This document shows, piece after piece, positions 8,718 to 18,171 of a stretch of DNA of 64,000 nucleotides (position 1 is its first letter; each line of letters starts with the position of its first letter). The translations under genes and the position numbers were made by a program. The notes beneath the pieces were generated by a model. That model was not told the DNA's origin. It was given only the letters and a program-made list of their open reading frames with translations, and did no database searches. Source of the stretch: Ktedonosporobacter rubrisoli (GTDB lineage Bacteria; Chloroflexota; Ktedonobacteria; Ktedonobacterales; Ktedonobacteraceae); NCBI RefSeq assembly GCF_004208415.1, contig NZ_CP035758.1, positions 7,006,001 through 7,070,000 of the forward strand, written 5' to 3'.

Positions 8718-9200
8718 ATGTTAAAAAATTCTCATGGAGAAGGGCTAGATGAAATTGATAAGGAACTTCTCCGGATCTTGCAAGAGGATGCGCATTTAAC
8801 TAACGTCGAGATCGCGCGAAAGATCAATCTCTCGCCGCCGGCAACGCACGCGCGCATTCGTAGCCTGGAGCAACGCGGCTACATTCGGCAATATACAGTG
8901 CTTGTGAACCGCGAAATGGTTGGTTATGACCTGGTTTGTTTTATGCTCATCAGCTTGCAAGTACATCAGTATGAAATGATTGAAAAGTTTCGGGCTGCCG
9001 TCCGCAAGCTGCCGGAGGTATTGGAGTGTCATCATCTCACCGGCGACTACGATTACTTGCTCAAGGTAGCATTCCGCACCCATAAGGATGTGGAGCGCTT
9101 CGTAGTTGATCGTCTGATGCCCATTCCGGGTATGGCACGCATCCACACAAGCCTTGTGCTGACCGAGGTAAAATACAGCACAGCTTTGCCTATAGAATGA
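8718..9200 (+). CDS. Lrp/AsnC family transcriptional regulator
   Basis: This 160-residue protein has an N-terminal AsnC helix-turn-helix (about residues 8-60, LDEIDKELLRILQEDAHLTN) and a C-terminal RAM domain that binds amino acids and drives oligomerisation (HHLTGDYDYLLKVAFRT). Such feast/famine regulators control amino acid metabolism and often their neighbours. It lies 116 nt upstream of a threonine aldolase gene on the same strand, so that enzyme is a likely target. The start follows CAGGAG. Confidence 0.93.
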   Translation: MLKNSHGEGLDEIDKELLRILQEDAHLTNVEIARKINLSPPATHARIRSLEQRGYIRQYTVLVNREMVGYDLVCFMLISLQVHQYEMIEKFRAAVRKLPEVLECHHLTGDYDYLLKVAFRTHKDVERFVVDRLMPIPGMARIHTSLVLTEVKYSTALPIE

Positions 9201-9316
9201 GGAGCATATATTCCCTTTCACCTATACAGGCAAGCCAGAGGCTTGGCCGATCCCTGCGGATCTGCAAGGCAGAGTACACCCGCTTCAGACTGTAAGCAGG
9301 AGGCGAAAATTTATTT

Positions 9317-10411
9317 ATGGACCCATCCATTACCGTCGATCTCTACAGCGATACGATCACACAACCAACCACCGCTATGCGCCAGTACATGTGTTATGCC
9401 GAGGTAGGGGATGAGCAATTAGGCGAAGATCCTAGCGTTAATCGCTTGCAAGCTATGGTCGCCGACATGTTGGGGAAAGAGGCAGGGCTTTATTTACCCT
9501 CGGGCACAATGTGCAATCAGATCGCCTACGCGGTACACTGCCAGCCAGGCGACGAAGTAATTATGGATCGCACTGCTCACCCGCTCCATTTCGAGGGTGG
9601 GGGCCCTACGCCGCTTAAAGGGATACTTGTGCGCGCCCTCGCCGGTGATCGTGGCGTTTTTACAGCCGACCAGCTTACAGAAGCCCTGCGCCCGCACAGC
9701 CGCTATCAGCCCAGAAGCAAAGCCATCTCCATCGAGCAAACATCAAATCTGGGCGGAGGAAGATGCTGGCCGCTAGCCAGCATACGAGAAGTCTGCGAGC
9801 GCGCCCACTCGGCCGGTCTGGCCACCCATATGGACGGAGCGCGCCTGCTCAATGCTGTGGTAGCAACAGGCGTAGCCGCCAGCGACTATGCCAGCTCATT
9901 CGATAGTGTCTGGCTTGATCTCAGCAAGGGTCTGGGAGCTCCCGTGGGCGCAGTCCTGGCCGGCTCACGCAGCTTTATCCAGGAGGCCTGGCGCTACAAG
10001 CAGCTCTTAGGCGGTGCAATGCGTCAATCAGGCATCATGGCTGCCGCCGGCATTTATGCTCTTGAGCACCATGTTGAACGGCTAGCCGAAGATCACACCC
10101 ATGCCCAATTGCTGGCGCAGGGTTTAGCCGGATTGCCAGGCATTGCGCTACGCCCACAAGATGTTGAGACAAATATCGTGCTCTTTGACGTCGCTGAGAC
10201 CGCACTGAGTGGCCAACAATTTGTGGAGCACTTGAAGCAACAAGGCGTGCGCTTCAGTTTGATGGGCCCAAGCCTGGTACGTGCAGTGACCCATTTGCAG
10301 ATCGCGCGAGACGATATTGAGTATGCTTTGCAGGCAGTGGAAGCCGTGCTGGATAGCAGCCAGAAGAACAAAGGCAGCAAAGAAATACTTTATTCCGGCT
10401 TCTCGTCCTGA
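9317..10411 (+). CDS. ltaE: L-threonine aldolase (PLP enzyme)
   Basis: This enzyme splits L-threonine or allo-threonine into glycine and acetaldehyde in the cytosol with pyridoxal phosphate. The 364 residues fit the beta-eliminating lyase fold: N-terminal VDLYSDTITQPT, a THMDGARL segment that contacts PLP, and the Schiff-base lysine at 204 in DLSKGLGAPVGAVLAG. A GCAGGAGGCG site lies upstream of the ATG. The stop overlaps the end of the convergent dehydrogenase gene by 22 bases. Confidence 0.93.
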   Translation: MDPSITVDLYSDTITQPTTAMRQYMCYAEVGDEQLGEDPSVNRLQAMVADMLGKEAGLYLPSGTMCNQIAYAVHCQPGDEVIMDRTAHPLHFEGGGPTPLKGILVRALAGDRGVFTADQLTEALRPHSRYQPRSKAISIEQTSNLGGGRCWPLASIREVCERAHSAGLATHMDGARLLNAVVATGVAASDYASSFDSVWLDLSKGLGAPVGAVLAGSRSFIQEAWRYKQLLGGAMRQSGIMAAAGIYALEHHVERLAEDHTHAQLLAQGLAGLPGIALRPQDVETNIVLFDVAETALSGQQFVEHLKQQGVRFSLMGPSLVRAVTHLQIARDDIEYALQAVEAVLDSSQKNKGSKEILYSGFSS

Positions 10412-12267
10412 GCAGCCTCGGCGCTGGGAGGAGGCTCTTCCTGCTGAACAGCGGCTCCGGGCACTTGACTGGTAGGGCTCTGTTCAGAGGCGGCTTCCTC
10501 CATAGCAGGCGTCTCGTGGCCAGCTGGAGGCTCAGAGCTTTCGGAAGGCTCTGAGGGCAGTGCAAGATCTTCTGTCTGGGGAGATGTTTCCGGGATGGCC
10601 GCCTCCTGCGCCTCAGCGATGGCAAGGGCAGGAGAGGCATCATCTTTTTCAGGCTCAGTTTGTTTAGCCGTGCCGTTGGCCTGAACTTGCTCTATTAACT
10701 GATCGGCCCGTTTAGCTGCGCCGTTGGCCTTGGCAAGTTCTGCTGCTTCCTCGGCTGGCAAAACTAGCAGCGTGGGCGGAATCGGCGTCTCGGGCAGCAT
10801 CTGCAGCTGGCCCTCGGCCGCAAGGCTTTCGGGAAACGTCGCAGATTTCTGCCCATCCCCTTGCTTCTCAGCTGACGGCACAGCTCTTTTGATCACAGGC
10901 ACAACTAGCGTATCCTCCAGCTCATCCTCTTCTTCAAGGGAAGCCGCCCGTGCGGCAAGCGCTGTTGATGGCCGGTCAAGTGCGGCTTGCCGCCTGCTTA
11001 CTCTTGCGCCAGATAATTTCTGCTGGCTCGATGTCTGCTTGCCAGGCACAACGGAGGCAGGCAGCAGAGAATGGTCAAAGACGGCTTTGATCGCATGGCT
11101 CTGTTCCTTATGCAGAACCGTTAGCAAGGCGTGCCGATAATTTGTTACCGCAAAATGATGCGTCACAAGCTTCTCCGGCTGAATTTTTCCCTGTCCGATG
11201 AGCTCGCTCGCCAGGCTAAACGTCGAACGGCGTCCCTGGCTTCCCACGGGCCAGCACTCGCTCCCATAACTGGCTGAGCCAATCAAATTTGCTTCTCGAT
11301 ACCAGAGAGGCGTAAGGTCAAGTTTCACCAGGCGCGGCTCGCGCCCAACCAGGACCAGAGTTCCGCGTGCGCGCAGCCAGCGCAAGGCATGCTGCAAAGA
11401 GTCCTGGCTACCAACGGTATCGTAGATAACATCGTGAGCTCCCGCTAAGACCTTGTTGCCACCAGGACCCCGATAGAGCCTGGCCCTTGTTGCACGCTGT
11501 ATATCACTATAGCTATGTTGAGGATAAATAATATGCGTCGCACCCAGGCGCGTAGCTTGTTCAACCTGAAAGGCGTGGCGAATCAGCACACTTACCTCTG
11601 TCTGCGGAGAAAGCAAACGCAGCACCTGCAACACGAGCAGGCCAATTGTTCCCGACCCGACAATCAACGCCCGCTCACCGGAGCGCGGAAGAAAGCGCAA
11701 GACAGCATGTAGTGCTATAGCCGTGGGAGCAAGCAATACTGCCTGCTCGTCGCTAAGCAAAGCTGGGATACGGAAAAGTTGTTGCTCATGAAGGAGCATC
11801 TCCTCACTCCAACCACCGCCAAAGGGCGCCGGTCCAGGCAGTTTGTCCTGTTCACAGAGCTCATAATTGCCGGAGGCGCAGAAATGGCAAGGAGGCTGCA
11901 TGCCGCTGGAAATGCAATTAGGGCCATATTGCCAGACGACGCGATCTCCCGCGCGCAGATAGCGTACCTGATCGCCCGGCTCAATCACCTCACCCACAAC
12001 CTCGCGCCCAGGATAACGCGACCAGAAGCGAGGCACAGCCGCAGGTGCAATGCGCCTATCTGCATGGATAAGATGGAGGTCAGCCGCGCAGATACCGGCC
12101 AGGCGATTGCGCACTCGCACCCAGGTCGGCGCGGGCAAGGCCTGGCGGGGCAAATTTTGTACACGCAAAGGAGCCAGAGAAGAAATGCCAACTGTAGGCC
12201 AGAAACCATTGAGCAAGCGTACGATAAAGTTCCGTTGAGGGCTCGAATCTAACGTAGCAGTCCACAT
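10390..12267 (-). CDS. Zinc-type alcohol dehydrogenase-like protein with long disordered tail
   Basis: Residues 1 to about 400 form a medium-chain dehydrogenase: a GroES-like domain with GICAADLH and the four structural-zinc cysteines (about 118, 127, 130, 138), then a Rossmann domain (ALIVGSGTIGLLVLQ). The usual catalytic GHE motif reads GRE (near 87-89), so the catalytic zinc ligand His is missing. About 220 residues rich in Ala, Glu, Pro and Ser follow, without recognisable fold. The ATG at 12267 is chosen for its AGAGGAGGAG site; a TTG 21 nt upstream is in frame. The substrate is unknown and activity may be altered. Confidence 0.85.
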   Translation of the reverse strand: MWTATLDSSPQRNFIVRLLNGFWPTVGISSLAPLRVQNLPRQALPAPTWVRVRNRLAGICAADLHLIHADRRIAPAAVPRFWSRYPGREVVGEVIEPGDQVRYLRAGDRVVWQYGPNCISSGMQPPCHFCASGNYELCEQDKLPGPAPFGGGWSEEMLLHEQQLFRIPALLSDEQAVLLAPTAIALHAVLRFLPRSGERALIVGSGTIGLLVLQVLRLLSPQTEVSVLIRHAFQVEQATRLGATHIIYPQHSYSDIQRATRARLYRGPGGNKVLAGAHDVIYDTVGSQDSLQHALRWLRARGTLVLVGREPRLVKLDLTPLWYREANLIGSASYGSECWPVGSQGRRSTFSLASELIGQGKIQPEKLVTHHFAVTNYRHALLTVLHKEQSHAIKAVFDHSLLPASVVPGKQTSSQQKLSGARVSRRQAALDRPSTALAARAASLEEEDELEDTLVVPVIKRAVPSAEKQGDGQKSATFPESLAAEGQLQMLPETPIPPTLLVLPAEEAAELAKANGAAKRADQLIEQVQANGTAKQTEPEKDDASPALAIAEAQEAAIPETSPQTEDLALPSEPSESSEPPAGHETPAMEEAASEQSPTSQVPGAAVQQEEPPPSAEAAQDEKPE

Positions 12268-12432
12268 AACTCCTCCTCTTTGACTCAAGAGATGTCAACG
12301 CGTATACTTCCTGGCAAATCCTAAGAACCATACTCTTATGAGTTGGATCATAATCGTCTTCAGGATATCTTTGCAACAGAAAAGGCAAATATGGACTATA
12401 CCGAGAGGATCTAGCAAACAGGCGGTCTTGGC

Positions 12433-13695
12433 TTAACCTACGCAGGGCAGCCTCACAATAAACTCGGTTCCGGTCCCGGGCTCACTTTGTACGGTAATTG
12501 ATCCATCATGAGCTCGCACAATCGCCGAAGCAATGGACAACCCCAATCCTGTGCCTATAACAGATATTTTAGAGGAAGAACGACGATACTGTCCCCGATA
12601 GAATGACTCAAAGATGTGCGCGAGATCTTCCTCGGCAATCCCCTCTCCATTATCGATAACGCTTAAGATAGCATCTTCCCCCTGCCTATTGAGGCGCAAA
12701 GTAATAAAGCCATCGGGAGCGGGGCGGCCATACTTCACAGCATTATCAAGCAAGATGAAGATGAGTTGCTTGATACGATCTTTATCAGCCTGGAGCCCAA
12801 GGCCTTGCTCCGTCGCCTTCTCAAGCTTAATGGCCCTTCCGTCCTCAAGACGTCGTTTGGTTTGCTCAATACCTTCGCTAGCCAGCGCCACCAGATCCAG
12901 GTACTGAGCCTTGAGCGGCTGGCCCTCATCGAGGCGGGCCAGGGTCAGGAGGTCGTTAATCAGCAGCGTCATGCGCTCAGACTCATTCTTCATGCGCTGC
13001 AGCACTTGTTGAGCCACCTCTGGATTATCTTTTGCCCCCCGCATCAGCACTTCAGTAAAGCCACGTATAGATGTAAGCGGTGTGCGCAGCTGATGTGAGG
13101 CATCCGAGAAGAAGCGCCTGAAGCGCGCCTCAGCCGCATGCTGCATCTCTTCCGCCCGCTCAAGCCGCGTTACCATCTCATTAAGGCTACCGGCCAGCCG
13201 ATCTATCTCATCCTGGGGAGGCAAGCGCAAGGGTAAGCGCTCGCGCTGCTGCAGATCGCCGATAGCGATAGCCTGCGCAGCATCGGTTACGCGCCAGAGA
13301 GGGCGTAGCAATATCGTAGTAAAAACAAAGTTAGCCACAATGCCAGCAATAGTAATAATAAAGGCAATAAGAAAGATATAAACCGCTTGTATGTGCGTTG
13401 AGAGGAGCATACAAATGATAAAAATGATCAGCAATAAAGTCAAACCATAGACAGTTGTTAGCTGAATACGCAGGCTAAAGAAGGGACGCAGCCATGAAGG
13501 AGCATCCGTACCTGCACTGGTCTGGGCAAAAATCGGCCCCGTTGGCGTCAGATCGCCGGTTCGGGGAGATACCGCGCGCAAAGGCGACAATGGCTCATAC
13601 CTGCTAGCATGGCCATCCTGAGTGCTTGATAGAGAACCATTTGATGACCCAGTTCCAGCTCGCTCCTTTGCGTCGGTAGCTTTTGGCTCTGACAT
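12433..13695 (-). CDS. Sensor histidine kinase
   Basis: The product is about 420 residues: a disordered cytosolic N-terminus of about 70, two adjoining transmembrane helices with almost no external loop, a HAMP domain, a HisKA domain with phospho-acceptor His near 201 (DASHQLRTPLTS), and a HATPase domain (N box DNAVKYG, G boxes DNGEGI and GTGLGLS). Without an external sensor domain it may sense the membrane or internal signals. It follows its response regulator by 46 nt. An in-frame TTG at 13722 is an alternative start, adding 9 residues. Confidence 0.92.
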   Translation of the reverse strand: MSEPKATDAKERAGTGSSNGSLSSTQDGHASRYEPLSPLRAVSPRTGDLTPTGPIFAQTSAGTDAPSWLRPFFSLRIQLTTVYGLTLLLIIFIICMLLSTHIQAVYIFLIAFIITIAGIVANFVFTTILLRPLWRVTDAAQAIAIGDLQQRERLPLRLPPQDEIDRLAGSLNEMVTRLERAEEMQHAAEARFRRFFSDASHQLRTPLTSIRGFTEVLMRGAKDNPEVAQQVLQRMKNESERMTLLINDLLTLARLDEGQPLKAQYLDLVALASEGIEQTKRRLEDGRAIKLEKATEQGLGLQADKDRIKQLIFILLDNAVKYGRPAPDGFITLRLNRQGEDAILSVIDNGEGIAEEDLAHIFESFYRGQYRRSSSKISVIGTGLGLSIASAIVRAHDGSITVQSEPGTGTEFIVRLPCVG

Positions 13696-13741
13696 AGTGA
13701 CAAGACTCCGCTTCGCAAACAACTAAAGATTCTTCTAGCAC

Positions 13742-14491
13742 CTATCCTTTAAGGACATAGCCAACACTACGCACTGTCTGGATAAGGCGCGGCGAACTTG
13801 GCGAGTCTTCGATCTTCTCACGTAGATAACGTACATAGACCTCGATAATGTTTGTCTCGCCTAAAAAGTCGTACCCCCAGACACGATTTAAAATAGTTTG
13901 TCGATCCAATACCTGCCGCGGGTGGCTCATAAAGAGATGCAAAAGATTGTACTCGGTTGCCGTTAGCTCAATGAGCCGTCCACCCCTCGTCACTTCTCGC
14001 GTCGCTGTATTAAGCGTCAAATCAGCAAACTGAAGAATCTGGCCATTAGCCGCTTCTTCGCTCGATCCACCCATAGCACGTTTCTGACGTCGTAAAATTG
14101 CCCTTATGCGTTCGAGCAACTCATCAAAGTCAAACGGCTTGGTCAGATAATCATCGGCTCCCGTACGTAAACCCAGAATACGATCACGTACATCGTCCTT
14201 GGCCGTAAGCATGAGAATGGGTACATCGCGCGTCGTTGGATTCGAGCGCAAGCGCTGGCATACTTCCAACCCATCCATACCCGGCATCATGATATCAAGA
14301 ATAACTAGATCAGGATTGATACGCTGGGCTACAGTGATACCTTGCTCACCATCAGACGCCGATTCAACCTGGAAGCCTTCGTAACGCAGTCCCAGACGAA
14401 TAAACTCTATGATGTTTTCTTCGTCGTCGATAACAAGGACTTTTAAGAGTTGCTGCTTCTCGTTGCCTTGCCAGGAACCACCTTGCTGCAT
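13742..14491 (-). CDS. OmpR/PhoB family response regulator
   Basis: This 249-residue protein has a receiver domain (acidic pocket DDEEN, phospho-acceptor Asp near 66 in LVILDIMMPG, Lys near 118 in YLTKPF) and a C-terminal winged helix ending in PRLIQTVRSVGYVLKG, typical of the OmpR class. It is co-transcribed with the downstream histidine kinase and is presumably its partner. The start has GAGGGAGAAAATATC upstream. Regulated genes are not evident from the sequence. Confidence 0.95.
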   Translation of the reverse strand: MQQGGSWQGNEKQQLLKVLVIDDEENIIEFIRLGLRYEGFQVESASDGEQGITVAQRINPDLVILDIMMPGMDGLEVCQRLRSNPTTRDVPILMLTAKDDVRDRILGLRTGADDYLTKPFDFDELLERIRAILRRQKRAMGGSSEEAANGQILQFADLTLNTATREVTRGGRLIELTATEYNLLHLFMSHPRQVLDRQTILNRVWGYDFLGETNIIEVYVRYLREKIEDSPSSPRLIQTVRSVGYVLKG

Positions 14492-14563
14492 GATATTTTC
14501 TCCCTCAGCCCACAGTAAATTATTTGAGCCCGCTTTGCCAAAGTGTCTATGAATTCTATGCTC

Positions 14564-14592
14564 ATTATAGATATCTATGAGCTGACCCGCAA
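14564..14592 (-). promoter_or_regulatory. Promoter of the response regulator-kinase operon
   Basis: Reading the minus strand, TTGCGG (14592-14587) and TATAAT (14569-14564) are 17 nt apart. A perfect 12-bp palindrome ATAGATATCTAT (14567-14578) overlaps the -10 box and spacer and could be a binding site for the response regulator itself. Confidence 0.6.
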
Positions 14593-14783
14593 GATTACTT
14601 CACCAACTCCCAGCTATTCTCAGCATAAATTAATCCTTAGAGCATATCTTTTGCCCCGCCAGCATATCTTCAACTCTCTTTCTCCCTGGTAGACGCTAAA
14701 CACTCATACTGCACCTCAACTGCCTAGCGGGTCCACATGCTCTATCTCTTCGCACACTTTTCTTTTTACAGCCCAGAAAATCC

Positions 14784-14812
14784 TTGACAGGACTTGCTTC
14801 GATCAGTATACT
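14784..14812 (+). promoter_or_regulatory. Promoter of the LacI-family gene
   Basis: A perfect TTGACA (14784-14789) and TATACT (14807-14812) are separated by 17 nt. The predicted start near 14819 falls at the first base pairs of the operator cluster, the classical layout for negative autoregulation. Confidence 0.8.
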
Positions 14813-14817
14813 TTTCT

Positions 14818-14853
14818 GTAACCGGTTCCGAAAGCGGTTACGTAATCGCTTTC
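14818..14853 (+). promoter_or_regulatory. Three abutting LacI-family operators
   Basis: GTAACCGGTTCC (14818-14829), GAAAGCGGTTAC (14830-14841) and GTAATCGCTTTC (14842-14853) follow each other without a gap. All fit GNAANCGNTTNC with the central CG typical of LacI/GalR sites. They cover roughly +1 to +36 of the LacI promoter. Confidence 0.75.
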
Positions 14854-14930
14854 ATGAACTATTATTGTAAGCTCACAGGCTATGCGCTGCGGCGAGCTCC
14901 AATTGCATAGTGTAATCAAGAAAGGCCTCT

Positions 14931-16034
14931 ATGAAGGAAAAATGCACTATTGATGATATAGCTCGCCTGGCTGGTGTCTCCAAAACAACCGTCTCTCGTG
15001 TCTTAAATCATAAGCCTGATGTAGGAAGCGCTACACGCAAACGTATTTTACGCATTGTTGAGGAGCAGGGCTTTGTTCCCAATATTACGGCTGCCGGCCT
15101 GGCGGGTGGCCGCAGTCATCTTATAGGTGTTCTGCTTCCCTCTTTTACCTCGCTCTATGTTCTTGATATTATGCGCGGTATGGCAGAAGCCGTAGACGAC
15201 ACGCTATACGAGTTGGTGCTTTACAGCATCAATGACCGAGCTAGCACAAAGGATAAAGGCGACGTGATCGAGCGTATTTTGACCTCCAAGCTTACTGCCG
15301 GGCTGCTCGCCATCATGCCAGGACAGCTCTCTAGCTACGTGACGCGCCTGCATAAGCCCGGCTTTCCAGTCATGACAATCGATGACCAGGAGGCTATTCC
15401 TTCTGTGCCACGCATCAGTGCTGATAATCGCGGCGGCGCCTATATAGCTGTTCGCCACCTTTTAAGTCTTGGCCATAGCCGTATCGCCCATATCAAAGGA
15501 CCCGCGCACTATCTCTGCGCACGCGAGCGCTACCAGGGATACTGCCAGGCTCTAGAGGAGGCTGGCCTCGCGGTCGAGCCGGGTTTAGTCCTGGAGGGCG
15601 ATTTTCAAGAAAACAGCGGTTTTCAGGCCGCCCGTCGCCTCTTCTCCCTGCCGAGCGAGCAGCAGCCAACCGCTATCTTCGCCGGTAACGATCTGATGGC
15701 CTATGGAGTGCTCTCGGCCGCCGCTGAGCAAGGCATAGCTATTCCCAGCGAGCTTGCCGTGGTAGGATTTGACGATCTTTCCTCCTCAGCGCTCGTGAGG
15801 CCGGCCCTCACGACTGTACGGCAGCCATTTCATGAAATGGGCCGCCTGGGAGTTAAGCGGCTCCTGACGCAGTTAAGCACTCAGCTCTATATCGAGACAT
15901 CCCACAATGGCATGCATGGCCGCAAGTTCTACGAGCGTGAGGCTCCGGCCGCGACAGAGCATATACAGCTGGCAACCAGCCTGGTTGTGCGCGCCTCATG
16001 CGGCGCTTCGCATCAACAGGTCAACCCTACATAG
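14931..16034 (+). CDS. LacI family transcriptional repressor
   Basis: This 367-residue protein has an N-terminal LacI helix-turn-helix and hinge (TIDDIARLAGVSKTTVSRVL, residues 6-25) and a periplasmic-binding-protein-like effector domain to about 340. It probably binds a sugar and represses the downstream transporter and beta-glucosidase genes as well as itself, as the tandem operators in its promoter suggest. AAGAAAGGCC precedes the ATG. The effector is inferred to be a beta-glucoside or its breakdown product. Confidence 0.93.
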   Translation: MKEKCTIDDIARLAGVSKTTVSRVLNHKPDVGSATRKRILRIVEEQGFVPNITAAGLAGGRSHLIGVLLPSFTSLYVLDIMRGMAEAVDDTLYELVLYSINDRASTKDKGDVIERILTSKLTAGLLAIMPGQLSSYVTRLHKPGFPVMTIDDQEAIPSVPRISADNRGGAYIAVRHLLSLGHSRIAHIKGPAHYLCARERYQGYCQALEEAGLAVEPGLVLEGDFQENSGFQAARRLFSLPSEQQPTAIFAGNDLMAYGVLSAAAEQGIAIPSELAVVGFDDLSSSALVRPALTTVRQPFHEMGRLGVKRLLTQLSTQLYIETSHNGMHGRKFYEREAPAATEHIQLATSLVVRASCGASHQQVNPT

Positions 16035-16081
16035 GCCAGATTTGATATCATTGTTGTCTTTATTCTGTTCCAAAGACGTAG

Positions 16082-16093
16082 GTAATCGCTAAC
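16082..16093 (+). promoter_or_regulatory. Possible fourth LacI-type operator, upstream of the transporter
   Basis: GTAATCGCTAAC matches GNAANCGNTTNC with one mismatch and shares its first nine bases with the third operator at 14842. It lies about 150 nt before the binding protein gene. A single site with one mismatch is expected by chance in a window this long, so only its position supports it. Confidence 0.35.
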
Positions 16094-16197
16094 AGAAGTG
16101 GAGGTGCATAGAAGCATCCAGGCATATCATAAAGTATTTGCAGCCTTTAGTAATTTATCGAGCAGTCATGAGGTCAACAAGTCAAGTTGTCTTGTTA

Positions 16198-16217
16198 GTG
16201 GATCATTGCTGATCCAC
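16198..16217 (+). repeat. 8-bp hairpin in the leader of the transporter operon
   Basis: GTGGATCA (16198-16205) pairs with TGATCCAC (16210-16217) over a 4-nt loop, 25 nt before the GTG start. No T-run follows, so it is more likely a leader hairpin than a terminator. Confidence 0.5.
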
Positions 16218-16242
16218 CAACCCAGTGTCAGGAGGTTTTAAT

Positions 16243-17946
16243 GTGACTCTAGGCAACTTATCTTCAACCCTGAAAGCAAAGTTCAAGACCCGTATGTCGC
16301 TGGTAACAGGTCTATTGCTCTGCATGCTCTTGCTGGCCGCCTGTGGTGGCAGTGGAGGAACAACAACCGCCAGCAATGGCGCGGCAAACAGCGTTTTGAC
16401 GATTGTAACCAGTCCCAAAGGTGACTTCACCGAGAATTTTAGTCCCTTTTCTCCCACGGCCCTTGATGGCGCTAAGGGCATGATGTACGAGACATTATTG
16501 TATTTTAACCAGGAAGATGGCAGCGTCAAACCCTGGCTGGCTGCCAGCTATAAGTTTGCTGACGATGCTACCAGCGTGACCTTTAATTTGCGCCAGAACG
16601 TGAAGTGGTCGGACGGCAAGCCCTTCACTTCGGCAGATGTCGTCTTCACGCTCAACGAACTAAAACAATATCCAGCCGCAGATACAAGCAGCCTGTGGAA
16701 GGTCATCAAAGACGTGCAGGCGCCCGATGCCAACACGGTTGTGGTGACGTTTAACCGACCTGACAGCCCTATTTTGTGGTACCTGGCTGGCCAGACCTAT
16801 ATCGTGCCGAAAGAGCATTGGGCAAGCGTGGGTGATCCCACCAAATATACCAATTCCCAGCCAGTCGGCACCGGACCCTTTACCCTGAAGGCCTTTACGC
16901 CTCAGCTTGTTGACCTGGTTAAGAATCCCAATTACTGGCAGCCTGGCAAGCCTGCCGTTCAGGAACTTAAGTACCCTTCCTTTAACTCAAACACTGGCGC
17001 AGAGTTACTGCTCTCGCGCAACCAGCTTGACTGGACCGGCCTCTTTACCCCGGATATTCAGAAAACCTATGTCTCGCGCGATCAGGCCCACAACCATTAC
17101 TGGTTCCCTTCGGCAAACGTCATCATGCTGTATTTGAATCTCGCTAAACCGCCCTTCAATCAGCTTGCCGTACGCCAGGCCATCAGCGCGGCCCTTGATC
17201 GCGAACAGATGTATAAGGTTGGTGAGAGCGGCTACGAGCCCGTTGCACATCCAACGGCCCTCGTGCTCCCTGCTAACAAGCAATTTCTGTCTACTGACTA
17301 TACTGATCTCGCGTTCAAGATGGACACAGCCAAAGCTACCCAGTTGCTGGAGAGCGCTGGCTTTAAAAAGGGCTCCGATGGTATCTATGCCGATAGCAGC
17401 GGCAAGAAGTTATCCTTTAACATCAATGTGGTCACCGGCTGGACCGACTGGGTAACCGACTGCCAGATTATGGCTAGCAATCTCAAGGCCATCGGCATGA
17501 ATGTTTCGGTCAGCTCACTTTCTTATAACTCCTATATCAACGCGCTGCAGATGGGCTCTTACGATGCAGCGATCTCCTGGACCAACACTGGTCCTTCGCC
17601 CTACTTCCTTTATTACTCGACGCTCAGCAGCAAGAACACGGCTGCTGTCGGCCAGCTAGCGCCTTCCAACTGGGAGCGCTGGAACGATGCGACAACCGAC
17701 AAGCTGCTTGATCAATATGAGAAGACAACTGACACCAACGCACAAACCCAGGCCATCAGCGGCATAGAGAAGATCATGGTCGAGCAAATGCCGGTCATTC
17801 CTCTCGTTTATGGCGCCACCTGGTACGAATATAGCTCGCTGCACTTCACCGGTTGGCCCGACAAGGATAACCCCTATGCAGTGCCGTCGCCCTACACTGC
17901 TCCCGATTGTGAGGTAGTTGTGCTGAATTTGAAGCCAGCCGCCTGA
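16243..17946 (+). CDS. ABC transporter substrate-binding lipoprotein, family 5
   Basis: This is a solute-binding protein of the oligopeptide/dipeptide family (567 residues), which also contains cello-oligosaccharide binders. A lipoprotein signal is visible (LLLCMLLLAACGGSGG, with the lipobox Cys anchoring it outside the membrane), then the large two-lobed domain (VTFNLRQNVKWSDGKPFTS is the family signature). The GTG at 16243 is chosen for the AGGAGG 8 nt upstream; a GTG at 16225 is also in frame. Association with a GH1 enzyme and LacI suggests that the ligand is a beta-linked oligosaccharide rather than a peptide. Confidence 0.92.
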   Translation: MTLGNLSSTLKAKFKTRMSLVTGLLLCMLLLAACGGSGGTTTASNGAANSVLTIVTSPKGDFTENFSPFSPTALDGAKGMMYETLLYFNQEDGSVKPWLAASYKFADDATSVTFNLRQNVKWSDGKPFTSADVVFTLNELKQYPAADTSSLWKVIKDVQAPDANTVVVTFNRPDSPILWYLAGQTYIVPKEHWASVGDPTKYTNSQPVGTGPFTLKAFTPQLVDLVKNPNYWQPGKPAVQELKYPSFNSNTGAELLLSRNQLDWTGLFTPDIQKTYVSRDQAHNHYWFPSANVIMLYLNLAKPPFNQLAVRQAISAALDREQMYKVGESGYEPVAHPTALVLPANKQFLSTDYTDLAFKMDTAKATQLLESAGFKKGSDGIYADSSGKKLSFNINVVTGWTDWVTDCQIMASNLKAIGMNVSVSSLSYNSYINALQMGSYDAAISWTNTGPSPYFLYYSTLSSKNTAAVGQLAPSNWERWNDATTDKLLDQYEKTTDTNAQTQAISGIEKIMVEQMPVIPLVYGATWYEYSSLHFTGWPDKDNPYAVPSPYTAPDCEVVVLNLKPAA

Positions 17947-18171
17947 AGCATCGACCCGGCAAGTCACCCGTAGCGCAGACACTTCAAGGGTTCTGCCCTG
18001 ACCGGATACGAGAGCTATCTCTTCAATATCTGGCTCGGCAGGACCTACCCGAACACCCAGGATACGGCTTGCTCGGATGAGCAAGTCTAGCCCTTGCAGG
18101 GCGGCCTGCCGATTTGCCTGGCTCCATGCGTCAAACAACAGCTTACCTTAAGCTAAGAGAAGGAGAAACTA

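Larger units (their letters stand above)
14492..14930. other. Divergent regulatory region, two-component operon and lacI
   Basis: These 439 bases hold a minus-strand promoter for the response regulator, a plus-strand promoter for the LacI gene, and a cluster of LacI-type operators, each listed separately. About 14600-14780 shows no further feature that I can support. Confidence 0.6.

Noticed and set aside
12281..12287. ACTCAAG as half of an HspR HAIR motif before the dehydrogenase gene
   Set aside because: The second half CTTGAGT at the required distance is missing.
17656..18138. 160-codon minus-strand frame over the end of the binding protein gene
   Set aside because: It is a shadow of the sense gene and extends only into a short intergenic gap.
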